From Nipponacmea schrenckii (lineage: Eukaryota; Mollusca; Gastropoda; Lottiidae): a stretch of 64,000 nucleotides of DNA. Both the position numbers and the translations under genes were made by a program. Of this stretch, positions 48,201 through 60,600 are shown in pieces; position 1 is the stretch's first letter, and every line of letters starts with the position of its first letter. The notes under the pieces were generated by a model. That model was not told the origin of the DNA, did not search any database, and worked only from the letters and a program-made list of their open reading frames with translations. The stretch spans positions 4,712,001-4,776,000 of the forward strand of contig JAUJPP010000007.1 in the NCBI GenBank assembly GCA_030562195.1. Reading direction: 5' to 3'.

Positions 48201-48326
48201 CATTCAACACCTATTTCAACAACACCTACAAAATCAACCCAAGCTACAGGATTGGTGCTGCCACCTATGGTTTATTTAATTGCAGCTCTAATATTAGGTT
48301 TACTTATTGGTAAACTCGTTCTTTAA
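39266..48326 (+). CDS. VAPB: VAMP-associated protein (VAPA/VAPB family)
   Basis: A tail-anchored ER membrane protein that tethers FFAT-motif proteins at membrane contact sites. Exons: 39266-39323, 45014-45166, 45386-45492, 45813-45881, 46325-46372, 47695-47793, 48156-48326. The total is 705 nt, 234 residues (human VAPB 243). Seen: an N-terminal MSP domain (residues about 5-125) with [30 protein letters not shown] (Pro56, the residue altered in human ALS8, is present), VMLQPF, the FFAT-contact segment [12 protein letters not shown], and [13 protein letters not shown]; a coiled coil in exon 6 ([20 protein letters not shown]); and a C-terminal hydrophobic anchor [20 protein letters not shown]. 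Intron 1 is 5.7 kb and holds a MITE and a tandem-repeat element; intron 5 holds a hAT-type element. VAPA and VAPB cannot be told apart in an invertebrate single-copy gene. Confidence 0.96.
40856..41302. mobile_element. TTAA-flanked MITE, copy 1 (447 bp), in VAP intron 1
   Basis: The left end AGGGATAATAGGCGTTAGAA and the right end TTCTAACGCCTATTATCCCT are exact inverted repeats of 20 bp, each flanked by TTAA (40852-40855 and 41303-41306). An internal hairpin centres on AAACGCTTGA and TCAAGCG. No coding capacity. A second diverged copy lies at 57094-57432. TTAA flanks suggest piggyBac-type insertion, but the termini do not begin with the usual CCC, so the superfamily is not assigned. Confidence 0.85.
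42021..42637 (+). repeat. Tandem-repeat-bearing mobile element, copy 4
   Basis: The head TTTTTATACGCCCACATAGG at 42021 is followed by a few diverged units carrying GAGACTACAGTTTTCA and GAATGAAATTTG. A tail-like segment (GCAAGGCAACCACTTGTTG) occurs internally near 42320, and the final tail (GTGGGCATATCTTGC, AAGGTAACCACTTGTTG) ends at about 42637. Two tails in one copy suggest internal duplication or two overlapping insertions. It belongs to the CTTGTTG-tail subfamily, like copy 2. Confidence 0.75.
45627..45662 (+). repeat. Solo head of the tandem-repeat element family, in VAP intron 3
   Basis: TTTTTATACACCCACCTGAA then TATTGTATAT matches the head of the second unit set in copy 3 (TTTTTATACGCCCACGTGAA). 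No repeat units or tail follow, so it is a truncated relic. Confidence 0.5.
46018..46280 (+). repeat. Tandem-repeat-bearing mobile element, copy 5 (minimal), in VAP intron 4
   Basis: The head TTTTTATACACTCACATTAT is followed by about one and a half units (GACAAGTTCGATATTTATG, TTATTGCACTCTACTTAG, GAATGAAATTTGTTGTGGTC) and the tail GTGAGCATGTCTGCTAGGCA then ATCACTTGTTG. It is the shortest complete copy in the window and shows that head, unit and tail make up the basic element. Confidence 0.75.
46409..47382. mobile_element. hAT-type non-autonomous DNA transposon (974 bp), in VAP intron 5
   Basis: The ends CAGGGATCATGATTT and AAATCATGATCCCTG are exact 15-bp inverted repeats, flanked by a perfect 8-bp duplication GTTGCAAG (46401-46408 and 47383-47390). 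An 8-bp target duplication and a CAGGG terminus are hallmarks of the hAT superfamily. The interior has no transposase frame. Near the right end it contains GACCGTCGGTCATG, also found at about 40678 outside this element. Confidence 0.9.
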
Positions 48327-51300
48327 TCTTCAATCCATTATAATAGCATATTGTACGAAGGGAGTAATATATGTGTAGACTTGAGAATAACTGCCCTTTT
48401 ATGAATTAGGGACTAAAGGAAGAAGTGTATAGACTGCAAGTTAGTTTATGAAAAGAGTCATATTTGAATTTTCAGAATGCTGTAAACACCAAATTCTTCA
48501 CTTAAATCAAGATCCTAATTAGATTTTTTACCATTTTCCCACAAATACTGTCATTATCAATCAGAATGAATTTTGGAGGGATTTTTTGTAGAACATAGTT
48601 GAAAATGTCAAAATTCAAAACAAAATTTATATTCGGTTTTAAGAACTCGCTTTAAATAGTTACAAAAGTCGGATTATAATTTGTGAGAAAGAGAACTTTT
48701 TATTATGTAATAATATTCACTATTTGTAGGATTATGTAATTTTATTATTCAAAGTACTTTTCCTTTAAAAAATGTATATTTAAATAAGTTCTATTGTTTG
48801 TGGAAATAAAGTATATTGTTACAACTAATTCAATGAACTACAAATAACTAGTCTTTTATTCTGACTTTAGGTGATAAACAAAAGTTATCAATTTACATTA
48901 AATTATAATTATATTTAGTTACACAGTTAGACAGCATTTCTAATAAAGATATTTCTTGGCTTTATAACTTTCGTCATCTTTCAATATTCAAGTAAACAAT
49001 TATATATTTATTTTATTTACAAATATTTTTAATGATATTTATTATGAATTTCTTGTCAAATTAACATTGTAAATGTTCTAATCTTTATGATTCATGATAA
49101 TTCTTTTGGTTGCACTGTTTTCACATATTGATTTTAATGTATTATTAACTAATGCAATGAATGGCTATTTACTAATTTAATTGTGCATTTCAGTCTTTCC
49201 AAGTGGTTTTATGGTGCTTTGGTTTTCCTTATGTATTAAGTGTTCAAATTACTTTAATTGTAAGCAAGATTGCAACCACTCATTGCACAATTGCCATGTA
49301 AAAGGTTTATGCACGATATCTGTATTGAAAAACCTCCTAATTTTATTTCAAAATAAGCATCTAGATATATGAGTTATATAGCGACATAAGAAAAGTAAGC
49401 TTCTGTGGTCTAAGCTGCTGTAAAGCATAAGCTCTTCAGACATGTCATTTAAGGTTAATAACTGTATGAAAATTAAGCTTGCTTTCAATCTTAAAGTGCA
49501 ATAACAAGATAGTTGTGCCTGTATGGGAGATAACTCATATATGTGTTAAAAGTTACTATGTCATCAGTCAAATAATTTCCACCGGTGGTTATGTGCACAA
49601 GTTCAATTTGCCTTTGCTTCTAAATTGTATTGATGTATGTAGTTAAGCTAGTGCCAGCATTCAGTAACATAGTAAATGGTTAAATTATATTTAATGGTTA
49701 TTGATATTATTAAGACTGCCCAAATTGTTAATATTTCAACATTTTGATTTGGTACATATGATATAAACATACATATTATGTAGATAGATGTTATTATTTT
49801 AGTTATGTATATACTTTGTACAGGCTTAATACAAATCTATCTCCCCCTCTCCTCCCAATTTTAATCAAGTTTTTCCTCACTTTTTTTTCTGCAAAGAATT
49901 TGCTAATTTGAATTCTTGAATTTGAAGATAGTAGTTGGAACCATTATTTCATTATGTTGAACCAATCCATGTAGTTTATTTTGACAATTTCAGTTGTGAA
50001 TAGAAAGAAAGTTGTGTATAATGAGATGGAATAATAAAAAGTGATTACTACAATATCTTGAGTTTTTCACCAAAATATTTAAGCAAGAAATTGTTACCCT
50101 ACGGCGGTCTTAGTTGCATAGAGGACAAATATGTGTGACTTCTAAGTCGATTGTTTCAATACATAATGGATGTCATTGATTAAAATTACTACACTCACTG
50201 TTTTATTGGTAAGGCAATGGATTTATTGTTACATAAATGATAATGTTAATACCATATCTTATTCGAAGTAGTTATACATGTATATAAGTTGAAATGCAGG
50301 TGCAAAACTAAATGATTTGATAAAAATAATTTGACTCTTTCAGAAAATTTATAAGCAAGAATAAAACATTTGACATTCACATTCTATATGAAAAATTTTG
50401 ACATTCACAATTTTTGTTATTTTAATTGTGGAGTGTAATATATGTGTGAACTGTTTCTTACATTAGAAATATGTAAGATAGTCTAAATATGATAATATAA
50501 ATTTTGGCTTAGACATTTACAACTGGTCAAATTCAGAACCTATTTTTCTTGTACAAAGCAAAGTTATTTGTGCACATGAAAGAAGATCACAATAGGAACA
50601 CAGTCTACTAGATTTGTGATAGAATAAAGTGAAACTGCACAGCCGAACTCCTTCAATACTTCTGACAAAAATAGTGGACTGCTCATGATTGTGTTATTAA
50701 GGATGTCTCTAGATATGCAGAAATACCTATTCTATCTGTGGCTACTTGACCTGTTTACTATTTACATTGAAATTAGAAGTTAATAAATTTTATTTAATAG
50801 CTTTTCTAGCAGATGATATTTGTCACTAATTGGTTAATGAATATACTTAAGCTTGATATTACAAGTAACTAAAGTGGGTTTTTAATTGGTGTCAATTATT
50901 ATCATGGTGTTAAGGACTGGTTCTGTAATTTTACAATATAATCCTATTATCTCTTGAGCCTAACATCTTTAAATTTATTCTTTTGCACTACATTAAAAAT
51001 CTTCAAGACTGAATGAAGGAACTGAAATAGGGATTTAGAGTAATTGAGACAACAACAACAAAAGATTCCAAAAAAGACATATCCAATTATCCTTCCAGAA
51101 TGGTCAATGCAATTTATAATACGGGTTTTTTTAGATTATGGATTATATAAGGATTCTGTTAGTGTTCTGTTATGTATAGCAGAAGGTATAGGCCCTATCT
51201 ACTGATGAATATATGCTCTTATTGGAAAAGTTTAACATTTTTAAATTTCATGTTCATTCTAAAACTTAGTATTCCTTTAAAGTCTGCTATATATATTTGA

Positions 51301-51653
51301 ACTACATCAATAAAAACACAAATTTTCACTCTGCTTATCTGACTAAGTATTATGCTAGTTTAATGTTATTATCCTATGCTAACCCACTTAAAAACCCAGC
51401 CTATATTGAAAGGGATTAAAATTGTCTTTTATGTCCTAAATCCTTGGGCTTGCGTTCCTCGAGATAAGCAGATTAAATATGAGATAATCCAGCCCGGCTT
51501 TTTTTAAGCAATGGAAATCCAACCAATCAATTAAATGTGGGCTATTGATTTTTTCACCCATCAGTGCTTTTAAATCATTGTCGAGTTACTTCCCTTTTAA
51601 ATTATTGGACGGTAACCGTGAACGCGCACAGTTTGGTTTTCATACAGTTTGAC
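48327..51653. other. VAP 3' UTR and intergenic region before Spire
   Basis: Candidate polyadenylation signals (AATAAA) lie at 48805-48810 and 48942-48947. The rest is AT-rich with no recognised gene. The frame at 49181-49372 has no supporting feature. The promoter of Spire should lie at the right edge. Confidence 0.55.
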
Positions 51654-51698
51654 ATGACTGCCATGGTAAGATGGCGAATTCGTCGCGATTGGAAATAA
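51654..51698 (+). other. Upstream ORF overlapping the Spire start
   Basis: An ATG at 51654, with a second in-frame ATG at 51663, opens a 14-codon frame that overlaps the Spire start at 51671 in another frame and ends at TAA 51696-51698. If the transcript starts upstream, this overlapping uORF would lower initiation at the main ATG. The GGTAAG at 51665-51670 could alternatively act as a 5' UTR splice donor. Confidence 0.4.
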
Positions 51699-54600
51699 GT
51701 GTCAAAGATCAGTTATCTTTGTATGACATTTTAAAAGTTTTTAACAATCCTATTAATGAGGAACAAGCTTGGGCTATTTGTTATCAATGTGTACAATATT
51801 TTAATGTGAAACCACCTCAGGAAAAATTACAGGAATTTTTTTTATACGGAATACAAGCCTTACGTCTGAAAAAGGATGGAGAAATGTATGTGGATTCGTC
51901 TGCAAATGTGTCTGGACATTCCCCTACTCGTAAGTATGATTTGATAGAACTAAATATAAGCTATTTATATATTTATTAGAATATTTCTGATCATTAATTC
52001 AAATCGTCACCCAGTAAAAAGATCAGTAGTTGTAGACGTGAGTTACGCGTCTATCATCTATGTATGGTTTATATAATCCACCGGTTTTGATTCCATATAT
52101 TTCGTTTCACCACTCATAGTAAATGTGAGGAAATAATAACCAAATGTTGTATGAATTAAAATTGAGAAACTATGATATTCTTATACTTCTATGCTTTGTG
52201 TTGTATACATACACGCAAACATAACAAGATACTTATGAACAGTGTTATATTTTGTTGTTAAAATATAGTTAATAAGCCTCCACTATACAATTTATAATGT
52301 CATATTGGAAATTAATGAAAAGTATTTAACATATCTCATATTATGCATTATGAATTTTTATTCATGAATTGAATTCCAATCTTTTGATATAAGGCAACAA
52401 TTTAAAACATACCTTCTAGTAGTGCAAATAATTCTTGTCTTTGATTACACTTGTAATGAAGACAAATGTCAGATATTACCTATCATTATGTTTCACTATT
52501 TTACCCATTTTCCATGAATGCTCACATACCAATAAAATACTGAGGTGATTTAGAAGCCCGGGGTGCACAATAAAAAGCAAATTTTATTTATCTAAAATAA
52601 TGAAACATATTATAAGAGATGTCGTGCAAAATAGATGGAATTATAACAGATATTTGATACCAGCTGATAGAGCTAATTTTCATCTGCCAAGAACATAGAG
52701 CTTTTCTTATATTATGTTTCTGTTTTGTCTTCAATGTAGATGAATCAATTTTCATATTTCCAATTTTAATAAAGGTAGCTAAAATTCAGTTCTATCAGTT
52801 GGTTTGATTGATTAGACATCCATATCCCTTCTTAACTAAGACTGTTACAATCATATACATTATCATATTAGCAGTACTTTCTCTTACATAACATTACCAA
52901 CAATACTAATTCTCACCTGACTTATCTTAAATGTGATAAATTTCTCACTATTTACCCTTTGTCTATGTTATTGTTTGATATATCTGTTGTTATATCAGAT
53001 GTGATGTTATTAGACCAATTGATTACAGAGTATTTATCAATCCCTTGTTTAATAAACTTTCTATACTTTTAGTTTTTGTTACTGAGTTCTTGAGGGCAGA
53101 ATGTAGAAATTACCTCTTATAAAAGGATTAAGCAATAGAATTTTTTTTCTTTCAGAGTTTTAAACTAGGTAGATTGAAAATAATATCTTTAGATCTTATA
53201 AATGAATCGGAAGTCAGATTTAAATTTGAAAAACATGAGTTTCTTATTATGGTTAATACTTATAGGCCTACAACTATTTCAAGATAGCTACATCTATTAC
53301 CTTATCTTGAAGTCACCCCTCCATCTACATAATACCTTTATATCCTTATTCTTATATTTTCTTTCTGCAGTGAGAAGGAAATATGCAAAAGATGGAAAAG
53401 GTAATTATAAGTATAATTGTGTTGGTGTTGTATAATAATTTGATTATTAATGTGGTGTTGTGTAAAACATTATTAACTGGTGTTTATCACATATGTGTTG
53501 GTGTTGTGTTATTAAAGTCTTATATGTTTGGGTTTTATTTTATTTTGTTTAATTTAAAAATTTGTGTTGTGCTATTTATATTGGTTTTGTGACGTTTTAG
53601 CGATTCCTATAGTTTTGATGGATAAGCATGATTATTATTTGTAAGATTTTTAGATGACTGTGGTTGCTGGTTTATATTATTCATATTTTGTTTATATTTA
53701 ATAACTATTAAAAATCTATGTATAAATTGGTGTAGGATAATATATATAAAATGTGTTGGGGTGGTATATGGCTTATATTTCAGCTGATGATCCCATTTTT
53801 TCGGTGATATTGTAGATTAAAAAGCACAACCTTTACATTAACTGACCTTAACAAAATCTTACATGATTTCTTTACGATTGGGGAATTAATTTACACCATT
53901 TCAGATGTTTGATGTTCTTGCTATTTCCACTGACACAAAGTTCTTTATGATGTCACTGTTAGAAAAGGTGTTTATATTATAAACATGCTTAGTTCTAGTG
54001 GAATAGTAGGAACAACAGACATGCAATTGCAAGTTGGATTGGTGAAATTCAAAGCCCAAATAATCATAAAATGGAGAAACAGAAAAGTATCATCTGATAG
54101 GTTTCAAATGCCCACAATGAGTAGGTGGTTGCAACAATTCTTAGAACTTGTCTGTTTACAGTGTTGAGAATAGACCAAGAGCAGAATACCTAATATGAAT
54201 AGCCTCCTATTATCAGTGCTGTTTCGTAACCCCTTTATTTGATAGTGATGTTTAGTTATGAAAAATATTATCTATTGACATCATTTTTAGTGGATTTATG
54301 AATTTTGAAAATGACATAAATAAGTATTAAATTTCTAGCTTTGAAAATTTCATTGCAATTCTCATTGACCCTGTTTTCTGAATATATAACAATGGTGGAA
54401 GTGAAGTAATTAATGATAGATGTAGAGAGTAGTTGTATTGATTTAGGTAGTGTTGTAATACTCTAGGATACCACAGTAATTAAACATTTAATAGAAATAT
54501 CTATTGTTAGACTGTAGACTGTAACTTTAGAAACTGACCTTCTCATTATTTGCCTAATTAATGAAAAGAGTTGATAAGGGGACTTATCTATTACAATTTG

Positions 54601-57600
54601 TCATCTCATTTGGATGGTCAATGTAGATCTCATGATGTTTATTTATTAACTGATCTGTTTTCTTAACTATTCCCTAGATAATTTTGGGATTTATTCATTT
54701 TGAGTACCTTGTGTCTTATCTGGGTGCTGTCACTTGTCATTGATATGAGTAAAATAAAACTGAGTGTAAATCATATTCTGTAGTAATAGTATTCATACAG
54801 CTGAGATGATTTCTTCCAGAAGACAAGTTTTTGGCAGAAGATCTGAATCGATAATGTCTGTTTTCTAATCAATATTGAGACAAAATCTAAATTTATCTTA
54901 TTGATCTGTACACTTTGACTGGCTTACTCAAATCTAGCTATCCACTTTATGTCAGATTCACATCAAAGTACTCATTTAAAATAATTTCAATTCTTTTGGC
55001 AACTTTGTTTTATATTTTTATAACATGCATATCATCTCCAGAATAAAAACATCTGAATTCCAATTATCTTGCAAGGCTGTTTAGGTGTATTGTTATCGAC
55101 AGATATTTATTGATCAAACATTGAATTTTTTACAAGATTTATCTATAGTGTTGAAATAATAGGCTTTTGAAATATTTTTAAATGTTGCATTAAAAATTGA
55201 GACAAATTAACATTAGCCTTCTCATTAACCTTGTCTGAGCCTGGTTCAAATTTAAAAAGAAAACATTCAGGTGATTAATAAATATTTAAAAGAAAACAAT
55301 TGATGTTACATTTCCTGTTTGCTGTTCTTCTCATTGTGTTAATTTGATTTATTCTGTTTTCTAATAAAACATCCTAGGTTATCTTGTTTATCATTGGATT
55401 TATCATTGTACTCAGTTTATTGTTGGAATTTTAGTAGAGCCTGAAATATGATTTATATTCTGATAAGTGATATGCATGGCTTGGATTAAGTTATAAACCT
55501 TTAGAGGACATATGAACAGTATAAATCCTTAAACATTTATTTATGCGTATTTGAAATGTGATTCTGTGGAGGTTTGAAGTTGAATCAAAGTTATTTATAA
55601 CTGATAACAGCTCCTCAATATAACATTTATTTTACGATGATATCTATCTTTTGTCATGTTGACTTTTAAAATATTACAAACTGTTTTTTTCGGGGATCTC
55701 GAAAGTAATCTTGAAATTAAAACATTTAAGATTTGAGCTACACCTTGTACATTTAATTATTTTTCTGTGATATTTTTTTACCTGTCACTAACTGTGAAAT
55801 CATGTATAGAAGTCCTTTAAGGACAAGTTGATGTTCAGTTCCATAATAAAATACCCCTCCTTACCTATGAGGGCCAGAATGAAAAACATCCTATGTAAAC
55901 TGAATGATCTCAAGAATGAGATGTGAGAAATGTGGAGATATAAAAGAAAAACTATATAACATGATCTTTAAAGCCCAAAGGCAATATAAACAGCAAGGGG
56001 TGACCACAGATCAATAAAAGCTTAGGTTTGTTTAGTAAAAGTTTGACCCTAGACCTATTAAGTAGTTAATATTTGGACAAAAGATCATAGAAAGTAGGGT
56101 TTTTATATGCTTCAGTGTTTCCCTTATCCACAGTGATGGACATATGAAAAGATATTCTCGTCCTGCTGAGTCCTTTCAACACCTTTTTCTTCTGACAAGT
56201 TGATCTCAACCCTTGGGCCATTTTTTAACATCTTCACAATTTTTGGACAGTGTTTGTGTCATTTCAAATTATCATATCCTAATGGAAATGTAAGCATATA
56301 AAGGAGGTTATCTAGCTTTTGAGACTTAAATACTATATTTTGCATTATTTTAATTTCCTCTTCATTGTTCTGTAATTCTGAGATAAGTACAATCAGATAA
56401 ATATGAAGACCAAAATTAAAAGAGGGATTTTAAAATAGAACTAATATGACAATATGACCTAAATTTAACATTGTCTGAATATAAATTTTACATGAATAAT
56501 TTGAAATATTGATTATGAATTATGAATATAAATTTCATGCCAATACACAACTATGTTGATTTGAATTGGCCCACATGCGAATGAAACTGATACGCAATAT
56601 ATATATATAATAAAAACTCTAACACATCTTGGACTTTTAAATTGGAATAAAATTACCAGATTAAAAAAGCATTACATGGTCTGGAAAGATTATGTTACAG
56701 AACTTCTATGATATTTTATTCAGCATACTTGTTCCTTCCTTCTGTATGTTTCCGTTCATACAATGTGTTAAGTTCATCCATTTCTAAAGCTTTTAATTTC
56801 TTTATCCAAAGGGCTTCACAATGTATCTATGTGATAATGTGTTCTGGTTGTAAGGAGCAGTACATCGGACAGAATATCTAAGAGAGACAGTAAGGGTTCA
56901 TAAATCACAAATTAAACAGAATATAGAATGATATCTGTGAGTAAACATTTGGAGAAATTCACCTGTGACCCAATCAAATTTCAAAATATTTTCAGCTCAT
57001 AAACAATTCTGCAAAAGAAAGAACTTTAAAAGAAGTATATTTTACTCAAACATTGAAACATTTATTGAATATGTGATAAAGAAACTCTTTTAAAGGGATA
57101 ATAGGTCTTAGAATAAACATAAAATTTGAAAATTTTAAACTTGGTCAGTAAGAGCTCTATTTATCAGTCAATATACCTGCTGCCATAAATAACATAAAAC
57201 CATAAATAAATATCCAAAAACTAATATCCATAAAGATGCATTTGATTATAGAAAAAACGCTTAATAAATTGATTAAGCGTTTTTCAAAAATGACTTAGTT
57301 TGCGAGTTTTCAAGATTTTAAGAGATTCTGTTACTTTATGACACCAGGTAAGTTCACTGATGAATATATATACTCATATTGACCATTCTTGAGAACTAAA
57401 TTTTTAAGTTCATGCTATGACCTATTATCCCTTTAAAATCACATTCAGATTCCTCAAAAATGACCGTATGATTGATTTTCTTCAATTTAATTATTGTAAC
57501 TATGTAATGTCTCTCTGAAAATACTACTCAGAATCATTTTGGCGATATCTTGTTCAGAGAAAGGCTTGCTGCTTTTTGTAACATGACATGACAGAATATT

Positions 57601-60600
57601 CTATCTACTTTTCTTGTCAGTAGCCTCAAAGTATTCTATTTTTTCCACTTCTAGACTTGAAATTAATGCCACAATGTTTATTCTTTAGTGATGTAGAATG
57701 AATATTTGAGTTAACCCAGGACAATAAGTGCATATTGCCAACTGACTAAACTTTGTGGTTTGAATGGAGTCAGACAAGGTCATTTTTTATGCTGGTCAAA
57801 ATTCAGAACATCAACCCCTTGAGTTATTGCTCTATGGCTTTTATTTATTGTCTATTTGCATGTTTATGAGTGTGAAGGTATTTCGAATATGAGGTAGCCG
57901 GCATGTTGGATAATTTAAAATGTCTAGGATATAAGCCCCAGGTGTGACATGATCTCTTTATTTCACCTTTATTATCAGGTGATTTAAAAGATGAGAAAGA
58001 TGAGGAGTAAAAACTGTCAGCGTGTAGAAGACTTAAGTCAAATGATATTTTCCAACATTTTATCTGGAAATCATTTTTAATACACTTCAGTAGATGTTGA
58101 AGAAACCTTTATGAAAGATTTCTGCAGTCTTCAGCCTTTTTCCTCTTCTTGTTCAATTCTATTTTTAATGTACCTTGAAATGTCATCACTTACCCGAATT
58201 TCTGAATGGTAATCTGTGAAGGGATCATTCTAGTATGTTGATTTGAAGAAGGACAGGTTACTGAAATGTGCCAATTTTTCAAGTTATTTTTATGTATTAA
58301 AACTGTACAGTGTGAGAAATCTATTTTATCATATGGCATCTTGATTATATGACTTGTTTGAACTATGTAAAATGGTTTGATATAAATTATGAAATATTTT
58401 CCCATAAATCACATTGTTCTACTCTTGTTTCAGTTCCTTAAACCAGCCTTGAATAATCAGATTAATTTTCTTGACAGTTGAGGGGCTTAATGTACCCAAA
58501 GGGTATTATTATAGAAGGTAATCTGTAAAGAAAATGGGGAATAAAAAAGCCCTTATGACTATTATCTGGTTATATGAAAACCTATCTTACTGATCTAATA
58601 GTAGGTTATTATGTGTGTAAGCTATTATAAGATATGACAAGTGGTTTGGTAATGTGAAAGAGTTAGCTATACTTATTAGTTTGGGCTATTTAGGTTAAAT
58701 TATCAAATCAAATGTGTAAGTTAAAAGTATTAGTCCATGTAAATATATGAATTGTAATCGGGACTTCATGGGTAGCTTGCAGAGATATTGTGATATATGC
58801 AATTTTTAATATGTTGCAAATTTTGAAATGTAGTACATACCTTCTAGAAAAGTATTGAATATGGATGTTTTCTAGTTTAAGATGTACATGGGGTATTGTC
58901 CGCAGGTAGAACTGGAGAATTTGATTGCCAATATTTTTCCATCCATTTATCATTCCTAAATATTGATCTCAAATATGTTCCAGTTTGTTTTGTGTTGTTG
59001 CTTTTCTTGAGTTCAATAAAGGCTTTAACGGAAAGGGAATCTTCAGATTTTTTAAAATGAAAAACAAGAGGAATGAATGCATTGTGCTGGTCTGTTCCCT
59101 AATTGCACATTGTTTATATGCCCTATAAGAAATTCATCTATTTACTGTGAACAAAGAAACAAGACTGAATGTCAATTGAAAATATTTTGTACCAAGAAAC
59201 CTATAGAATCTTGTCACCAACTAAACATAGTAGATTATTATCCAATCTGAAGAGGAATTATTGAACAGCCTAGTTGATAAGATTTCACAATATTAGGGGA
59301 AAATTTAGTTTTAGGTTTCAAGCTTGGTAAACATCTTATCTACTCTACACTAATTATGTGGTCACTGTTCTCACATTATGCATTTTGAACATTTTTAACA
59401 ATGAAAAAACAATGAATAGACCTACATGCACAGAAAAATTATTCATAACCTTAGTATAGGTCTTTGATGGAATCTTAAAGAAAAACCGAACACTAATAAT
59501 TTGTCAATGTGGAATACTGGATTACCTTACATTGATCTCTTATCCAGAGTTATTTTTGCTTTTGTGCCCTTTGATATCTATTAAGTTAGTACCTTCTTAT
59601 TTAACTGATTTCTATTTCATCTGTGGATTCTTAATAAATTAATATAATGAAGACTATTTCTTGTATCACTCTTTACTCACACGCTAATCTCAAACTCATG
59701 AGCTTACAAGTGAAACAAATATAAAAAATTTTTTAATAAAAACTAACCTTGATACAAAAAATATCAACATAAGTGCAGTATTTACTTAAGACTTAAATTG
59801 GTTGAACATATTTACACTCATGTCAGGTTTTTGGTTGCAAAAATATATTTATAATAAAAAATGATAGATATAATTAGGATATATTACTCAGTATATTTTG
59901 TCCTTGAAAGTTTCTTGGGACTCAACATGTTCATGAAGTTTAACAGGATGCTGATATCAAGGGTCATTTTCAGGTCAAAAGCTGTGAAAATTGCTAACTT
60001 ATTCAGACTAATTTGACTAAAAATATTTTTGTGCAATGAGATGTTACTGGCTTTTTTCAAGATATTAAACAAAATGTTGATAAAATGTATCATATAGTAA
60101 TTAAATGAATGATAGGTTCTAGTATGGAGGTAGTATTAAATTTATTTATGTTATAATCAGTGTTTAGTAAGGTATAACATCATCAAATATTGTCTTATCC
60201 ACATACCTCTCTTTATTTATTTTACATGAGCAATCAAGAGTAAATATGTCAATGACCACTCAGGACAGAAGAAACCTTTGGTCAGTTGTTGACCACCACA
60301 CCAATTCAAGCTTGTCATGAAAACTTTGTCAATACGCTTGTAGAAACACACTAAAACGTGTGTCAATACTTTACTTACACTAGTATTCACCCGTTGGAAA
60401 CATGCTCCACCAATGTTACTACTGTTGCATTTTCTTATTTGTACTACAATTTATCCTTTGTACTTGCTGTGATTGCTACAATTTGTTAAACGCTATAACT
60501 TTGTACTTGCTCCAAATTGTCAGTTGCAGTGATCCAAATTGCTCAATGCAGTAAATGCGGCATTTTTTACATTTTATTTGCACCAAATAGTATAAGCTCC

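Noticed and set aside
53401..53592. TGTTGGTGTTGT-rich stretch as a telomere-like or tandem array
   Set aside because: The repeats are irregular and few, with no constant period; best seen as simple-sequence bias in an intron.
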